A model generated the notes under the pieces. It did not search any database and was not told the origin of the DNA. It worked only from the letters and a program-made list of their open reading frames with translations. A program made the position numbers and the translations under genes. Of a stretch of 64,000 bases of DNA, positions 7,338-15,235 are shown in pieces (within the stretch, counting starts at the first letter, position 1; the number at the start of each line of letters is the position of its first letter). Source of the DNA: Hyphococcus sp. (GTDB lineage Bacteria > Pseudomonadota > Alphaproteobacteria > Caulobacterales > Parvularculaceae); NCBI GenBank assembly GCA_013002535.1, contig JABDJK010000001.1, positions 1-64,000 on the forward strand, in the 5' to 3' direction.

Positions 7338-9335
7338 TCACCAATCTTTGAGTGGATAATCGATCGGCGAAGGAGGCGGCCATTGAAGATTGCTTTCGGA
7401 GAGACGGGCGGCGAAATTTGGCGTCGCTTCAAGATCAAAGGGCGCGCCGCAAAGACAATAGAAAGTGGAAATCGCGAGCTGCGTAGGACCGTAAGGACGC
7501 GCATCAATCCGCGCGGCCGCTTCGTTTGCAGTACTTCGGTCCCCTAGAGTCGGCGCAAGGGACAAGATCAACGCGTCGTTCCTGTAGCCCAGTGGACCGG
7601 CAAGATCGTCGAAAGTTTCATCGCTTTCATGCACATATAGTCGTGCGGCGAGACGAGAAGCGGCGTCCCTTTCCCCGCGGAATGCAAAGAGATGAATCTG
7701 CTCAATCGTTCTTGCACGCCCTGAAAAGTTTTTGAGGAGGCGTTGTGCATCCCCTGCGCGCCCCCCCGCCAGATATGCCTGAAACCGCGTTCTTTCGAGC
7801 AGCAGATTGAATCCTGTGTGAGTCTTTCCTTCCTCAAGGATGCTTAGCGCGCGATCAGAATCATGCAGATACAAACTCGCCATCGCAGCGTTGATCCACT
7901 GAATGTTGTAAGCGGGAGCGCATCTTGTCGTGTGCTCGAAAAACCTCCTGGCTTTCTCAGTGCGACCGAATGTTATTGACAAAATCTGTGTCCACTGTTC
8001 GTCAATCGCGCACGACCTTGTTGAAAGGATCGCGTCAAGATAACTGCCGGCGTCTGACCAATCATCGGAGAACAAAGCTCGTACCGAACCAACATAGGCG
8101 CGCTCCAGATCCGATCGGGCCGCAAAATAAGCGGTTTTCAGAAGCTCGTTGAACTCCGAGCTCGCATTTTCCGGCGTAAGGTGGGGGCCATCGGAAAGAC
8201 TCTGACCGCTAGCGGCATCCAACAAGACATGCGTATAGAGATCGCTTTGAACAAAATACGCCGGAAAGTATCCTGGAGCATACGAAGTCGTCTCCATGAA
8301 TAGTCTATTTGCCTCGATCAGGCTTGGAATTTGCGGTAGTTCGCCATGGGCCTTTGCTTGTAAGATATTTGCTCTGTGGTAGGAAATGTACGCCTCGATG
8401 TTACGAAGTCCGGTGGCGTTCATGGCGGTAATCTTGTCCTCGTCGAGGACAATGTCGAGCGATTGTGCGATTCTTCTCGCAATGTCAGCCTGTATGTCAA
8501 GCAGGTTCGGCAACGCACGGTCATAGGCTTGCGACCAAATCTGGCGACTGTCGGAGGCGCGAATCAATTTCGCCGTTACCCGCACCTTTTTATTATCGAC
8601 CCGTACTACGCCCTCAACCAGATGAGCGACGCTGAGCGTTCGGGCAAGCGCTCGCCGTGAGCCTTTCGAATCGGAGCTATCCTTCACAATCGGAGACGCC
8701 ACGACTGTAAGTTCCGGCAACGCCCAAAGTGCGTTGATGATGTCTTCAGTGATCCCGTGCGCAAAATAAGCGTCATTCTCGCCGGACGACAGCACGACGA
8801 ATGGCAGAACGGCGACGGAACGGTCCGGCACAGCTTTTTGTAATTCTACAAAGATCACAAAATACGCTGCGATGGCGGCACTGAGCAAGCCAGTGGCGAC
8901 AATCGCGATCTTGGTTGTTGGTGTGGACGAAAGTTGGAACTTGCTGCGGCGATGAGTGAGAGTTCCGCGAGCTACTGGTGCACTACCGTTGACGGCACCG
9001 ACAATCGCGTTCATGCGGTAGCCGCTCTTGGGAATCGTTTCAATCAAACGGCGGGTGCCGCGATCGTCCTGAAACGCTTTGCGTAACAGTGAAATCGCAC
9101 GAGACAGACTTTCGTCGCCGCCATATTCGACGTTCCACACCTCATTGATCAGCGTATCCCGGGGCACAACTTCGCCGCTTTGCGATGCTAAAACCACGAG
9201 CAACCGCATCACTTTCGGTTCGATGTTTTTGGTTGTACCGTTCTTTGCAGTAACCTTGTTCGCCGTCGGGTCTATCTCAAAATCATCAACAGCAAACGGT
9301 GCATCGCCGAGCGAAATTGGTTTATCGACCGACAA
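7338..9335 (-). CDS. CadC-like winged-helix / TolB-like / TPR transcriptional regulator
   Basis: 665 residues. Residues 12-112 are an OmpR/PhoB-type winged helix (EPKVMRLLVVLASQSGEVVPRD, SLSRAISLLRKAF, ending IPKSGYRM). There is no receiver domain. One membrane segment at about 143-164 puts DNA binding in the cytoplasm and the rest outside. Residues 172-295 are the TolB-like domain (SVAVLPFVVLSSG, YFAHGITEDIINALWALPEL, IWSQAYDRAL), followed by a helical, TPR-like C-terminal half to the end. The layout is that of ToxR/CadC-type one-component membrane regulators with a sensing C-terminus. The start is TTG at 9335 with a strong AAGGAG eight bases upstream. Targets are unknown; the FAH-family gene 264 bp downstream on the same strand is an obvious candidate neighbour. 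Confidence 0.88.
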   Translation of the reverse strand: MSVDKPISLGDAPFAVDDFEIDPTANKVTAKNGTTKNIEPKVMRLLVVLASQSGEVVPRDTLINEVWNVEYGGDESLSRAISLLRKAFQDDRGTRRLIETIPKSGYRMNAIVGAVNGSAPVARGTLTHRRSKFQLSSTPTTKIAIVATGLLSAAIAAYFVIFVELQKAVPDRSVAVLPFVVLSSGENDAYFAHGITEDIINALWALPELTVVASPIVKDSSDSKGSRRALARTLSVAHLVEGVVRVDNKKVRVTAKLIRASDSRQIWSQAYDRALPNLLDIQADIARRIAQSLDIVLDEDKITAMNATGLRNIEAYISYHRANILQAKAHGELPQIPSLIEANRLFMETTSYAPGYFPAYFVQSDLYTHVLLDAASGQSLSDGPHLTPENASSEFNELLKTAYFAARSDLERAYVGSVRALFSDDWSDAGSYLDAILSTRSCAIDEQWTQILSITFGRTEKARRFFEHTTRCAPAYNIQWINAAMASLYLHDSDRALSILEEGKTHTGFNLLLERTRFQAYLAGGRAGDAQRLLKNFSGRARTIEQIHLFAFRGERDAASRLAARLYVHESDETFDDLAGPLGYRNDALILSLAPTLGDRSTANEAAARIDARPYGPTQLAISTFYCLCGAPFDLEATPNFAARLSESNLQWPPPSPIDYPLKDW

Positions 9336-9534
9336 TCGACCGTCTCCTTAAAAATCGTCAATCTACTTTAACGCAAAACGGGAACTTGTGAAATCGATGG
9401 CCGCGAAAATTCATGAAGGATTTTAAGGACATACGCTCCATAAGATATCCATCAGATAAAAATTGACCGGACATCAGGATCATTCAACCGGTCGGTGCAA
9501 GCATCAGGACGTTCCGCAATCGAGGAGACCGCCC

Positions 9535-9846
9535 ATGATCAATCAGAACTTTTTCAAGCCCGTCGTATCGTTCGCCGTCGCCCTATCTGCCGTCGGTTGT
9601 ACGACGAGCCCGTCGGCGACACGTGACATTACGTTTCATTTCGATCCGGTCGCCGCGCCAGCAGCGAATTATCAAGCTTTCGTGGACACGGCGCAAGAAG
9701 AGTGCAAGTCGCGCGATATTCGCCGCATCGACGGCATTGGGTCGGAATATCACTGCCGCGTTGTACTACTCGATCGCGCTATTGCAGCTGCTCGCGATCC
9801 GGCCCTTCAGGATATTCACGGCCGTCGGCTAGCCGCCATGCCGTAA
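9535..9846 (+). CDS. UrcA-like small exported protein
   Basis: 103 residues from ATG 9535, chosen because GAGGAG sits seven bases upstream; the longer reading from 9463 has no signal. A hydrophobic signal peptide (FFKPVVSFAVALSAVGC) leads to a short domain with two cysteines spaced as in UrcA proteins (AQEECKSRD and YHCRVVLL) followed by AIAAARDPAL. UrcA-type proteins are small secreted proteins of unknown function common in alphaproteobacteria. The signal-peptide cysteine has Ala at -3, so lipoprotein status is doubtful. Two hairpins follow the stop codon. Confidence 0.65.
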   Translation: MINQNFFKPVVSFAVALSAVGCTTSPSATRDITFHFDPVAAPAANYQAFVDTAQEECKSRDIRRIDGIGSEYHCRVVLLDRAIAAARDPALQDIHGRRLAAMP

Positions 9847-9895
9847 TTCGCGCGCAGAGTCTTGCGAACCATAAGCAGCGGACCATTTCAAATGT

Positions 9896-9958
9896 TTTCG
9901 GGAGCGCCGCGTCCCCGAAAGCTAAACTTCGCCGTCCGCGTCGTGGACGGCGCTTTTT
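9896..9958 (+). terminator. Tandem hairpins ending in a U-run
   Basis: Hairpin 1: TTTCGGG (9896-9902) pairs with CCCGAAA (9914-9920). Hairpin 2: CGCCGTCC (9930-9937) pairs with GGACGGCG (9945-9952) around a 7-base loop, then C and five T residues. The second is a textbook Rho-independent terminator for the UrcA-like gene. Confidence 0.85.
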
Positions 9959-10008
9959 AGCGGATCACGTTTCTAAAGTGAAATTCAGTCGAATGGACGG
10001 CGATTTTT

Positions 10009-10050
10009 GAATGTCCGTTTTTGGCGATGAGTAGCCGGATTGAAGAACAG
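10009..10050. repeat. Interspersed repeat, copy D (degenerate)
   Basis: The two runs ATGTCCGTTTTTGGCGATGA and GTAGCCGGATTGAA correspond in order and orientation to the left part of copy A (CGTCCACTTATGGCGATGAA, then CGGACGGATTGAA). The right part is not recognisable. Confidence 0.5.
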
Positions 10051-10285
10051 CCTGACGGGCGCGTATCGGGCCCAACGCGGTCATTCATTTTGATCCGTTT
10101 CATTCGCCAGCTCACCGGATTATCAGTGAGACCGGCGGCATTCGCCCTGTGGTTGAATAAATGGCCGTAGGTTTTGAGCCGCAATGACGATATTTCTATT
10201 GGTTGCGTGTTGGTTGCAAGCAACCACGTGAAAAGCGCAACCTATCCCCAACATCGTAACACTTATTTGATTTCATTGAGAGAAA

Positions 10286-10361
10286 TGGTGCCCCCACACG
10301 GACTCGAACCGCGGACCTACTGATTACAAATCAGTTGCTCTACCAGCTGAGCTATAGGGGC
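10286..10361 (-). tRNA. tRNA-Thr (anticodon UGU)
   Basis: A 76-nt cloverleaf with encoded CCA. On the minus strand it begins GCCCCTATAGCTCAG and ends GGTTCGAGTCCGTGTGGGGGCACCA when read in sections. The acceptor stem GCCCCTA pairs with TGGGGGC. The anticodon stem ACTGA/TCAGT encloses TTTGTAA, giving UGU for threonine. The T-arm has the usual GGTTCGAGTCC. Its 3' end faces the repeat-rich accessory segment to the left, the side on which integrating elements insert. Confidence 0.97.
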
Positions 10362-10468
10362 GCGGCAGTTCGTTTAGTCGAAACCAATACGGTTGACTAG
10401 TGGGTCAATGTAAACTTCTCTAGCAGCGAATTTCAGGCAAATTTTCAGAATTTTGGGAAGGCGGGACG

Positions 10469-10981
10469 ATGATTGGTAAAATGCTGGCAGGCCTGGCGGC
10501 CTTAATCCTCATAACTGGCTGCAGCGGCGCAGAAAATGAGCCGTCAAATTCTGAAGAGATGCCTGCCGACGCGCCATCGCCCACAGCGGACGAAACACCG
10601 GCGCCAGCCCTGGACCAACCCGCCCCCTCCTCTGAAAACAGCGCCGCCGCGCCCGAACCTGCGCAAGAAGTTGATCTTGTCGAGGCCGGCCGCAAGGCCT
10701 TCACCCAATGCGCCGTCTGTCACAAAGTGAAGGAAGGCGAACGCTCGTTGGTCGGGCCAAATCTTTATGGAATCGTTGGGGCGACCGCGGGCGCCGCCGA
10801 CTTCAACTATTCTGACGCCGTTCGAAATTCTGGCATCGTCTGGACCGAAGAAAACCTTGACGCGTTTATGGAAAACCCGCGAGAGCTTATCCCCGGCAAT
10901 CGCATGGCTTACGCTGGTGAACGAAATGCAGAAAAACGCGCGGCGATTGTCGAATATTTAAAATCACTGACGGCCGAATAA
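10469..10981 (+). CDS. Class I cytochrome c, lipoprotein-anchored
   Basis: 170 residues. The signal peptide ends in LITGC, a good lipobox with lipidated Cys18, so the protein should be tethered to a membrane on the periplasmic side. A Pro/Ala/Glu-rich linker (20-67) leads to a c-type domain with CAVCH at 81-85 for covalent heme, GPNLYGIVG and Met146 in PGNRMAYAG as the sixth ligand. This matches the cytochrome c2/c-552 type that shuttles electrons to oxidases. It lies 160 bp before a sulfite-oxidase-type gene, so it could be the next carrier after that enzyme's own cytochrome; this is inference from position. Confidence 0.9.
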   Translation: MIGKMLAGLAALILITGCSGAENEPSNSEEMPADAPSPTADETPAPALDQPAPSSENSAAAPEPAQEVDLVEAGRKAFTQCAVCHKVKEGERSLVGPNLYGIVGATAGAADFNYSDAVRNSGIVWTEENLDAFMENPRELIPGNRMAYAGERNAEKRAAIVEYLKSLTAE

Positions 10982-11141
10982 ACGCGGCCGCGCATTCGTA
11001 ATCAACCCTCGCCTTGGACGAATTGATAATCCGCAATAAGCCCGGCCGACGCAGCGTTGAGAGGTTCATGCGTCAACAGCGTTTGGTTCTTTGATTTGGC
11101 GTGTTACGATCTCGCGCAAAATATTGCGCGAGGTTCTATCA

Positions 11142-12383
11142 ATGACCAAGTCCGTAAGTGCTCAAACCGTGACGCGTCGCACTGCTATCGCCGGCGGTTT
11201 CGCCGGCGCGCTTGGGGCGCCGATCCCGTTCGGGCGCTTTCTGCCAACTGGTATGACGCCGATTGCCTTGGCGCAAAAAGAGGTCACTGGCGTTCTTGCC
11301 GATAAGCCGGGCTTGAAACTATTGAGCGATCGCCCTCTTAACGCAGAAACGCCGCCGCATCTGCTTGATGATGAGATCACTCCTTCAGCGCGCATGTTCG
11401 TTCGCAATAACGGCCTCGCGCCCATCGTTGATGAAGCCGCGCGCGACGCCTGGCGTCTCACCATCGACGGCGAGGTTGAGACGCCGCTCTCGGTCTCGCT
11501 TGAAGATTTGAAAAACAATTTCGAAACTCATTCTTTTCGCTTACAAATTGAATGCGGCGGCAATGGTCGCCGCTTTATGACCCCGCCGGCGCGCGGTAAT
11601 CAATGGAGCTTTGGCGCGATCTCTTGCGCAAGCTGGACCGGCGTTCGACTGCGCGATGTTTTACAAGCGGCCGGTTTAAAACAAAACGCCGTTTATACGG
11701 GGCACGAAGGCGCGGATCTGCATCTATCTGGAGACCGCGAAAAACTGCCTCTTTCGCGCGGCGTTCCAATTGCAAAAGCGTTGGAGCCACACACTTTAGT
11801 GGCGTTTGCCGTGAATGACGGCGATATCCCGCTGCAAAATGGATATCCCCTCCGTCTTGTGGCGCCGGGATGGCCCGGTTCGTGCTCGCAAAAATGGCTG
11901 ACGCGCATATGGGTGCGCGACCGGGTCCATGATGGTGCAAAAATGGGCGGGCAATCATACAGAACGCCAATTTATCCAGTTGCGCCCGGCGTTGATGTGC
12001 CGGACAGCGACATGAAAATAATTGAATCCATGCCTGTGAAATCGCTGATAACAGCGCCGCAAACAGGTGCGCGCATTTCCCTCGGCCACCGCCTCGAGGT
12101 GCGCGGCCACGCCTGGGCGGGTGATCGCGCTGTCGCAGCCATGGATGTCTCCACCGATTTTGGCGCAACCTGGACGCCCGCTGATCTAACGCCGCCCGCA
12201 AACCGATTTGCATGGCAACGCTGGCATGCTGACATCGCCTTTGATGAGCCTGGTTATTATGAAATTTGGGCGCGCGCAACCGATGACGCTGGCGTCATGC
12301 AACCGGCTACGCAGCCCGGATGGAACCCGCGCGGCTATCTCAATAATTTGCAGCATCGCATTGCGGTGTTCGTGCGAACATGA
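11142..12383 (+). CDS. Molybdopterin-dependent sulfite oxidase family protein (SorA/SoxC-like)
   Basis: 413 residues from ATG 11142, preceded by GCGAGG; the longer reading from 11091 lacks a Shine-Dalgarno. A twin-arginine signal (TVTRRTAIAGGFAGA) fits export of a folded molybdenum enzyme. The sulfite oxidase fold follows: SFRLQIECGGNGRR supplies the molybdenum-ligating cysteine (Cys138), and NGYPLRLVAPGWPG and QKWLTRIWV are characteristic. The C-terminal dimerisation domain (from about residue 290) ends GYLNNLQHRIAV. Such enzymes oxidise sulfite to sulfate in the periplasm and reduce cytochrome c. The stop overlaps the start of a cytochrome c gene (ATGA), matching a SorAB pair. The exact substrate is not proven by sequence. 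Confidence 0.88.
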   Translation: MTKSVSAQTVTRRTAIAGGFAGALGAPIPFGRFLPTGMTPIALAQKEVTGVLADKPGLKLLSDRPLNAETPPHLLDDEITPSARMFVRNNGLAPIVDEAARDAWRLTIDGEVETPLSVSLEDLKNNFETHSFRLQIECGGNGRRFMTPPARGNQWSFGAISCASWTGVRLRDVLQAAGLKQNAVYTGHEGADLHLSGDREKLPLSRGVPIAKALEPHTLVAFAVNDGDIPLQNGYPLRLVAPGWPGSCSQKWLTRIWVRDRVHDGAKMGGQSYRTPIYPVAPGVDVPDSDMKIIESMPVKSLITAPQTGARISLGHRLEVRGHAWAGDRAVAAMDVSTDFGATWTPADLTPPANRFAWQRWHADIAFDEPGYYEIWARATDDAGVMQPATQPGWNPRGYLNNLQHRIAVFVRT

Positions 12384-12859
12384 ATGACACCATTAATCAG
12401 ATGGGTTTTGTTGCCGCCTCGATTTTTGTCGTGACGAACTTAATGCGTCTCACAAGCCCGCAAGAGACAGCAGCAACAGAACACGCTGAGACCCTGATAA
12501 AGCAGAAACCTAAAACTTTGAAGAAAGCAACGTCACCGCAAATCGGCGTTATTCAATACGCGCCTACTTACTCGGCACTAGACCCCATGGTGTCATTTAC
12601 CAGCGCTGCGGTTAACACAACATTTGATCCGAGTGATGATTATTGGGGGCTGCCGCGTGCTGCTGGCGTTGATGAGGTCGCTTCTCATTGCACCGCGTGC
12701 CACTCACTTCAAATTGTTATGCAGCAAAGACAGACCCAACAAGGCTGGGACTATCTGTTGAACTGGATGGTCAAAGACCAAGGAATGGCGCCGATGCCTG
12801 ATGACACGCGCGCGACAATACTTAGCTATCTAACGACAAATTTTAGCGTGCAAAATTAA
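12380..12859 (+). CDS. Cytochrome c subunit paired with the sulfite oxidase (SorB-like)
   Basis: 159 residues, starting inside the stop of the preceding molybdoenzyme (ATGA overlap), so translationally coupled. A hydrophobic N-terminus (GFVAASIFVVTNL) acts as export signal or anchor. A single heme site CTACH lies at 104-108, with Met137 or Met140 in DQGMAPMPDD as axial ligand candidates. In known SorAB enzymes the small cytochrome takes electrons from the molybdenum subunit. The pairing and size agree with that, though sequence identity to characterised SorB cannot be judged here. Confidence 0.82.
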   Translation: MNDTINQMGFVAASIFVVTNLMRLTSPQETAATEHAETLIKQKPKTLKKATSPQIGVIQYAPTYSALDPMVSFTSAAVNTTFDPSDDYWGLPRAAGVDEVASHCTACHSLQIVMQQRQTQQGWDYLLNWMVKDQGMAPMPDDTRATILSYLTTNFSVQN

Positions 12860-12968
12860 CAGTCGTCTGATCGTCAAGATTCAAAGTTGAACGCTGAATC
12901 GACAAACTCAATGCTGGTATTGGAGTTACGGCGCATCGCGGCCGTCGTTGATGCCCGAATTAAAGATC

Positions 12969-13802
12969 TTACTGGTCATACCCCGGATTGACCTTGTTCA
13001 ATTTGCGCAAGAGGCCCGGCCAGGCCAGCCGATCGCCAAGGCCCGGCACGAAAGCCGGCGCGCCCTGTTGCATGACCTTCGCGCCCATCGTCGGCGGTTC
13101 TTCGCGCGGTTCTTTGAGGTCAGATTGCGCGAGGATTTGCGCGCGGCACGCCTGTTCGAGAAAATACATACGCATGAATGCGGTAGCGCAATTTTGCCCC
13201 ACGGTCAGCGTGCCATGATTGCGCAGCATCAAAAATCCATGGTTGCCCATATCTTTAACAATGCGCGCCCGCTCATCATGATCGGTCGCGATCCCTTCAT
13301 AGTCATGATAGGCAAGATCGTCATGGACGATCATGGCGAATTGCGAATACCGTTTCAGTCCGCCCCGCTGTGCTGAGACTGCAACGCCATAGGGCGTATG
13401 CAGATGAAGCACCGCGTGCGCGTCGTCGCGCGCCATATGGATTGCCGAATGGATCGTAAAGCCGGCGGGGTTCGCAATGTAAGGGCTGTCGCCGACTGGA
13501 TTGCCGTCTATGTCAATCATCAGAAGACAGCTTGCGGTCATCTCGTCAAACATAACACCGTAAGGATTGATCAAGAATCGCGCCTTACCGCCATCGTCCG
13601 GCGCCCGTACCGAAATATGAGTGAAGATCATGTCGTCCCAATTGTAATGCGCACACAACCGGTATGTCGCCGCTAGATCACAGCGCAATTGCCATTCTTC
13701 GTCGTTGACCTTGCCCTTGAGCGAAGGTTGATCGAGCGGATCAGGCACATTGATGGAGAATGCTTCGGCGCCCACTGCAGCGGTATCAGGTTGAGCGTTC
13801 AT
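12969..13802 (-). CDS. Class II aldolase / adducin family protein
   Basis: 277 residues. The central domain carries the metal-binding histidines of the family in AVLHLHTPYG and LMLRNHGTLTVG, with a conserved THISVRAPD start and INPYGVMFDEM. Relatives include L-fuculose-phosphate aldolase and L-ribulose-phosphate 4-epimerase; this longer subgroup with an N-terminal extension and a C-terminal tail is usually uncharacterised. GGGAG seven bases upstream supports the start. It follows egtB on the same strand after 63 bp and may be cotranscribed. Confidence 0.87.
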   Translation of the reverse strand: MNAQPDTAAVGAEAFSINVPDPLDQPSLKGKVNDEEWQLRCDLAATYRLCAHYNWDDMIFTHISVRAPDDGGKARFLINPYGVMFDEMTASCLLMIDIDGNPVGDSPYIANPAGFTIHSAIHMARDDAHAVLHLHTPYGVAVSAQRGGLKRYSQFAMIVHDDLAYHDYEGIATDHDERARIVKDMGNHGFLMLRNHGTLTVGQNCATAFMRMYFLEQACRAQILAQSDLKEPREEPPTMGAKVMQQGAPAFVPGLGDRLAWPGLLRKLNKVNPGYDQ

Positions 13803-13865
13803 TAACTGGCTCCCTTATTCGGTTCGTTTGTTGTCTTTTATACGGGGCGCGCGCGCGTCCCGCAC

Positions 13866-15155
13866 TTATTTTTCGCAGTCGCGCGCGAGCCTGAAGCCGG
13901 AAAATTGCCAGCGCGCATTGGGCGCAAAGAAATTGCGATAACTGAGGCGCAGATGGCCATCCGGCGACGCGCATGACCCGCCTCGCAACACCATCTGGCC
14001 GGACATAAACTTGCCGTTATATTCACCGATGGCGCCGGACGGCGGCGCATATCCCGGATAAGCGACATACGGGCTTGCCGTCCATTCCCAGACGTCACCA
14101 AACAATTGCAACAACGCATCGCCATCATCATTGCCTGCCGGCAATGGCGATACTGGAGCGCCGCTTTCAAGAAACCGGCCCTCCAGCGGGAACAATGACG
14201 CGGCGGCTTCCCATTCAACTTCCGTTGGCAAACGCGCGCCGGCCCAACTCGCATAGGCGTCCGCTTCATAATAACTAATATGACACGCTGGCGCATCGGG
14301 ATTGACTAGTCGCTCACCAAACAATGTGTATTCAAACCACTCGCCGTCTTTTTCGCGCCAGTATAAAGGCGCCCGCCATTTTTCTTCGCAGATTAATTCC
14401 CAAGCGTCCGCTAACCAGAATTCTGGATTGTCATAGGCGCCGTCCTTCATGAATTCCAGATATTCGCCATTGGTGATTGGCCGGTTCGCCATTTCGAACG
14501 GGTGAAGAAATACTTTGTGACGCGGCCCTTCATTGTCGAAAGCGAAGCCCTCCCCGTTCCAACCGATCTCGCAAAGCCCACCGGGCATTTCGCGCCATCG
14601 AATCTCAGGCGCGGATAATAATTCTGGCGAGCCCGCTTCGGCATAAGCTGCCGGCGTCAATGGATTTTGAAACAGGCAGTGCTTTAAATCAGTCAGTAGC
14701 AATTCCTGGTGCTGTTCCTCATGAGCAATGCCGAGCGCGATTAACGGCGCAAGCCGCGAGAAGTCCGCAGAGCTAAGGTTCTCGATATACGAAAACAAGG
14801 CCTTATCAACATGGGCGCGATATGCGGCGACTTCATCGGTCGAAGGCCGCGACAGCAAACCGCGATCTCCGCGCGGATGCATCTTGCCAACCTGATTATA
14901 ATAGGAATTGAAGAGATAGCCGAAATTCGGGTGGAAACTCGTATACCCCTCGTATTCCACCTGCAGAACAAAGGTTTCGAAAAACCAACTAGTATGGGCA
15001 ATATTCCATTTTACCGGGCTCGCTTCCGGCATGGATTGCAACATCATGTCTTCAGAAGACAACGGCGTTATAAGGGCGGCGGTGTTATTACGGACGCGCC
15101 TCAAACGATCTAAAACGGCGTCGCGGTCCGTTAGTGTCGGATTATCAAAAGCCAT
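13866..15155 (-). CDS. egtB: Ergothioneine biosynthesis sulfoxide synthase EgtB
   Basis: About 429 residues. The N-terminal DinB-like part (WNIAHTSWFFETFVL, HEEQHQELLLTDLKH) supplies the three iron-binding histidines. The C-terminal formylglycine-generating-enzyme-like domain is clear (EIGWNGEGFAFDNEGPRHKV, ARLPTEVEWEAAA, FGDVWEWTASPY, VLRGGSCAS, FRLARDC). EgtB uses O2 to join trimethylhistidine (hercynine) to gamma-glutamylcysteine or cysteine. The methyltransferase EgtD, usually adjacent, is not in this window. Starts at 15170 or 15155 are both possible; neither has a strong Shine-Dalgarno. nadK runs divergently. Confidence 0.9.
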   Translation of the reverse strand: MAFDNPTLTDRDAVLDRLRRVRNNTAALITPLSSEDMMLQSMPEASPVKWNIAHTSWFFETFVLQVEYEGYTSFHPNFGYLFNSYYNQVGKMHPRGDRGLLSRPSTDEVAAYRAHVDKALFSYIENLSSADFSRLAPLIALGIAHEEQHQELLLTDLKHCLFQNPLTPAAYAEAGSPELLSAPEIRWREMPGGLCEIGWNGEGFAFDNEGPRHKVFLHPFEMANRPITNGEYLEFMKDGAYDNPEFWLADAWELICEEKWRAPLYWREKDGEWFEYTLFGERLVNPDAPACHISYYEADAYASWAGARLPTEVEWEAAASLFPLEGRFLESGAPVSPLPAGNDDGDALLQLFGDVWEWTASPYVAYPGYAPPSGAIGEYNGKFMSGQMVLRGGSCASPDGHLRLSYRNFFAPNARWQFSGFRLARDCEK

Positions 15156-15235
15156 AATTAATGTGCGCATTTGCTTTCAGCGGCGGCAAACCTAGCATAT
15201 CGTTAGTTTCTGTCGAATCACGAGCGAGTCAAAAC

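Larger units (their letters stand above)
9847..10285. other. 439-bp intergenic region before tRNA-Thr
   Basis: It contains the tandem hairpins that end the UrcA-like transcript (9896-9958), repeat copy D (about 10009-10050), a GGTTGC/GCAACC inverted pair near 10210, and then the 3' flank of the tRNA. I find no copy of the tRNA 3' end that would mark an attachment-site duplication, and no coding frame I trust. Confidence 0.55.

Noticed and set aside
11575-12279. Long minus-strand frame opposite the sulfite oxidase gene
   Set aside because: Arg/His/Ala-rich translation with no motif, wholly antisense to a clearly conserved gene.
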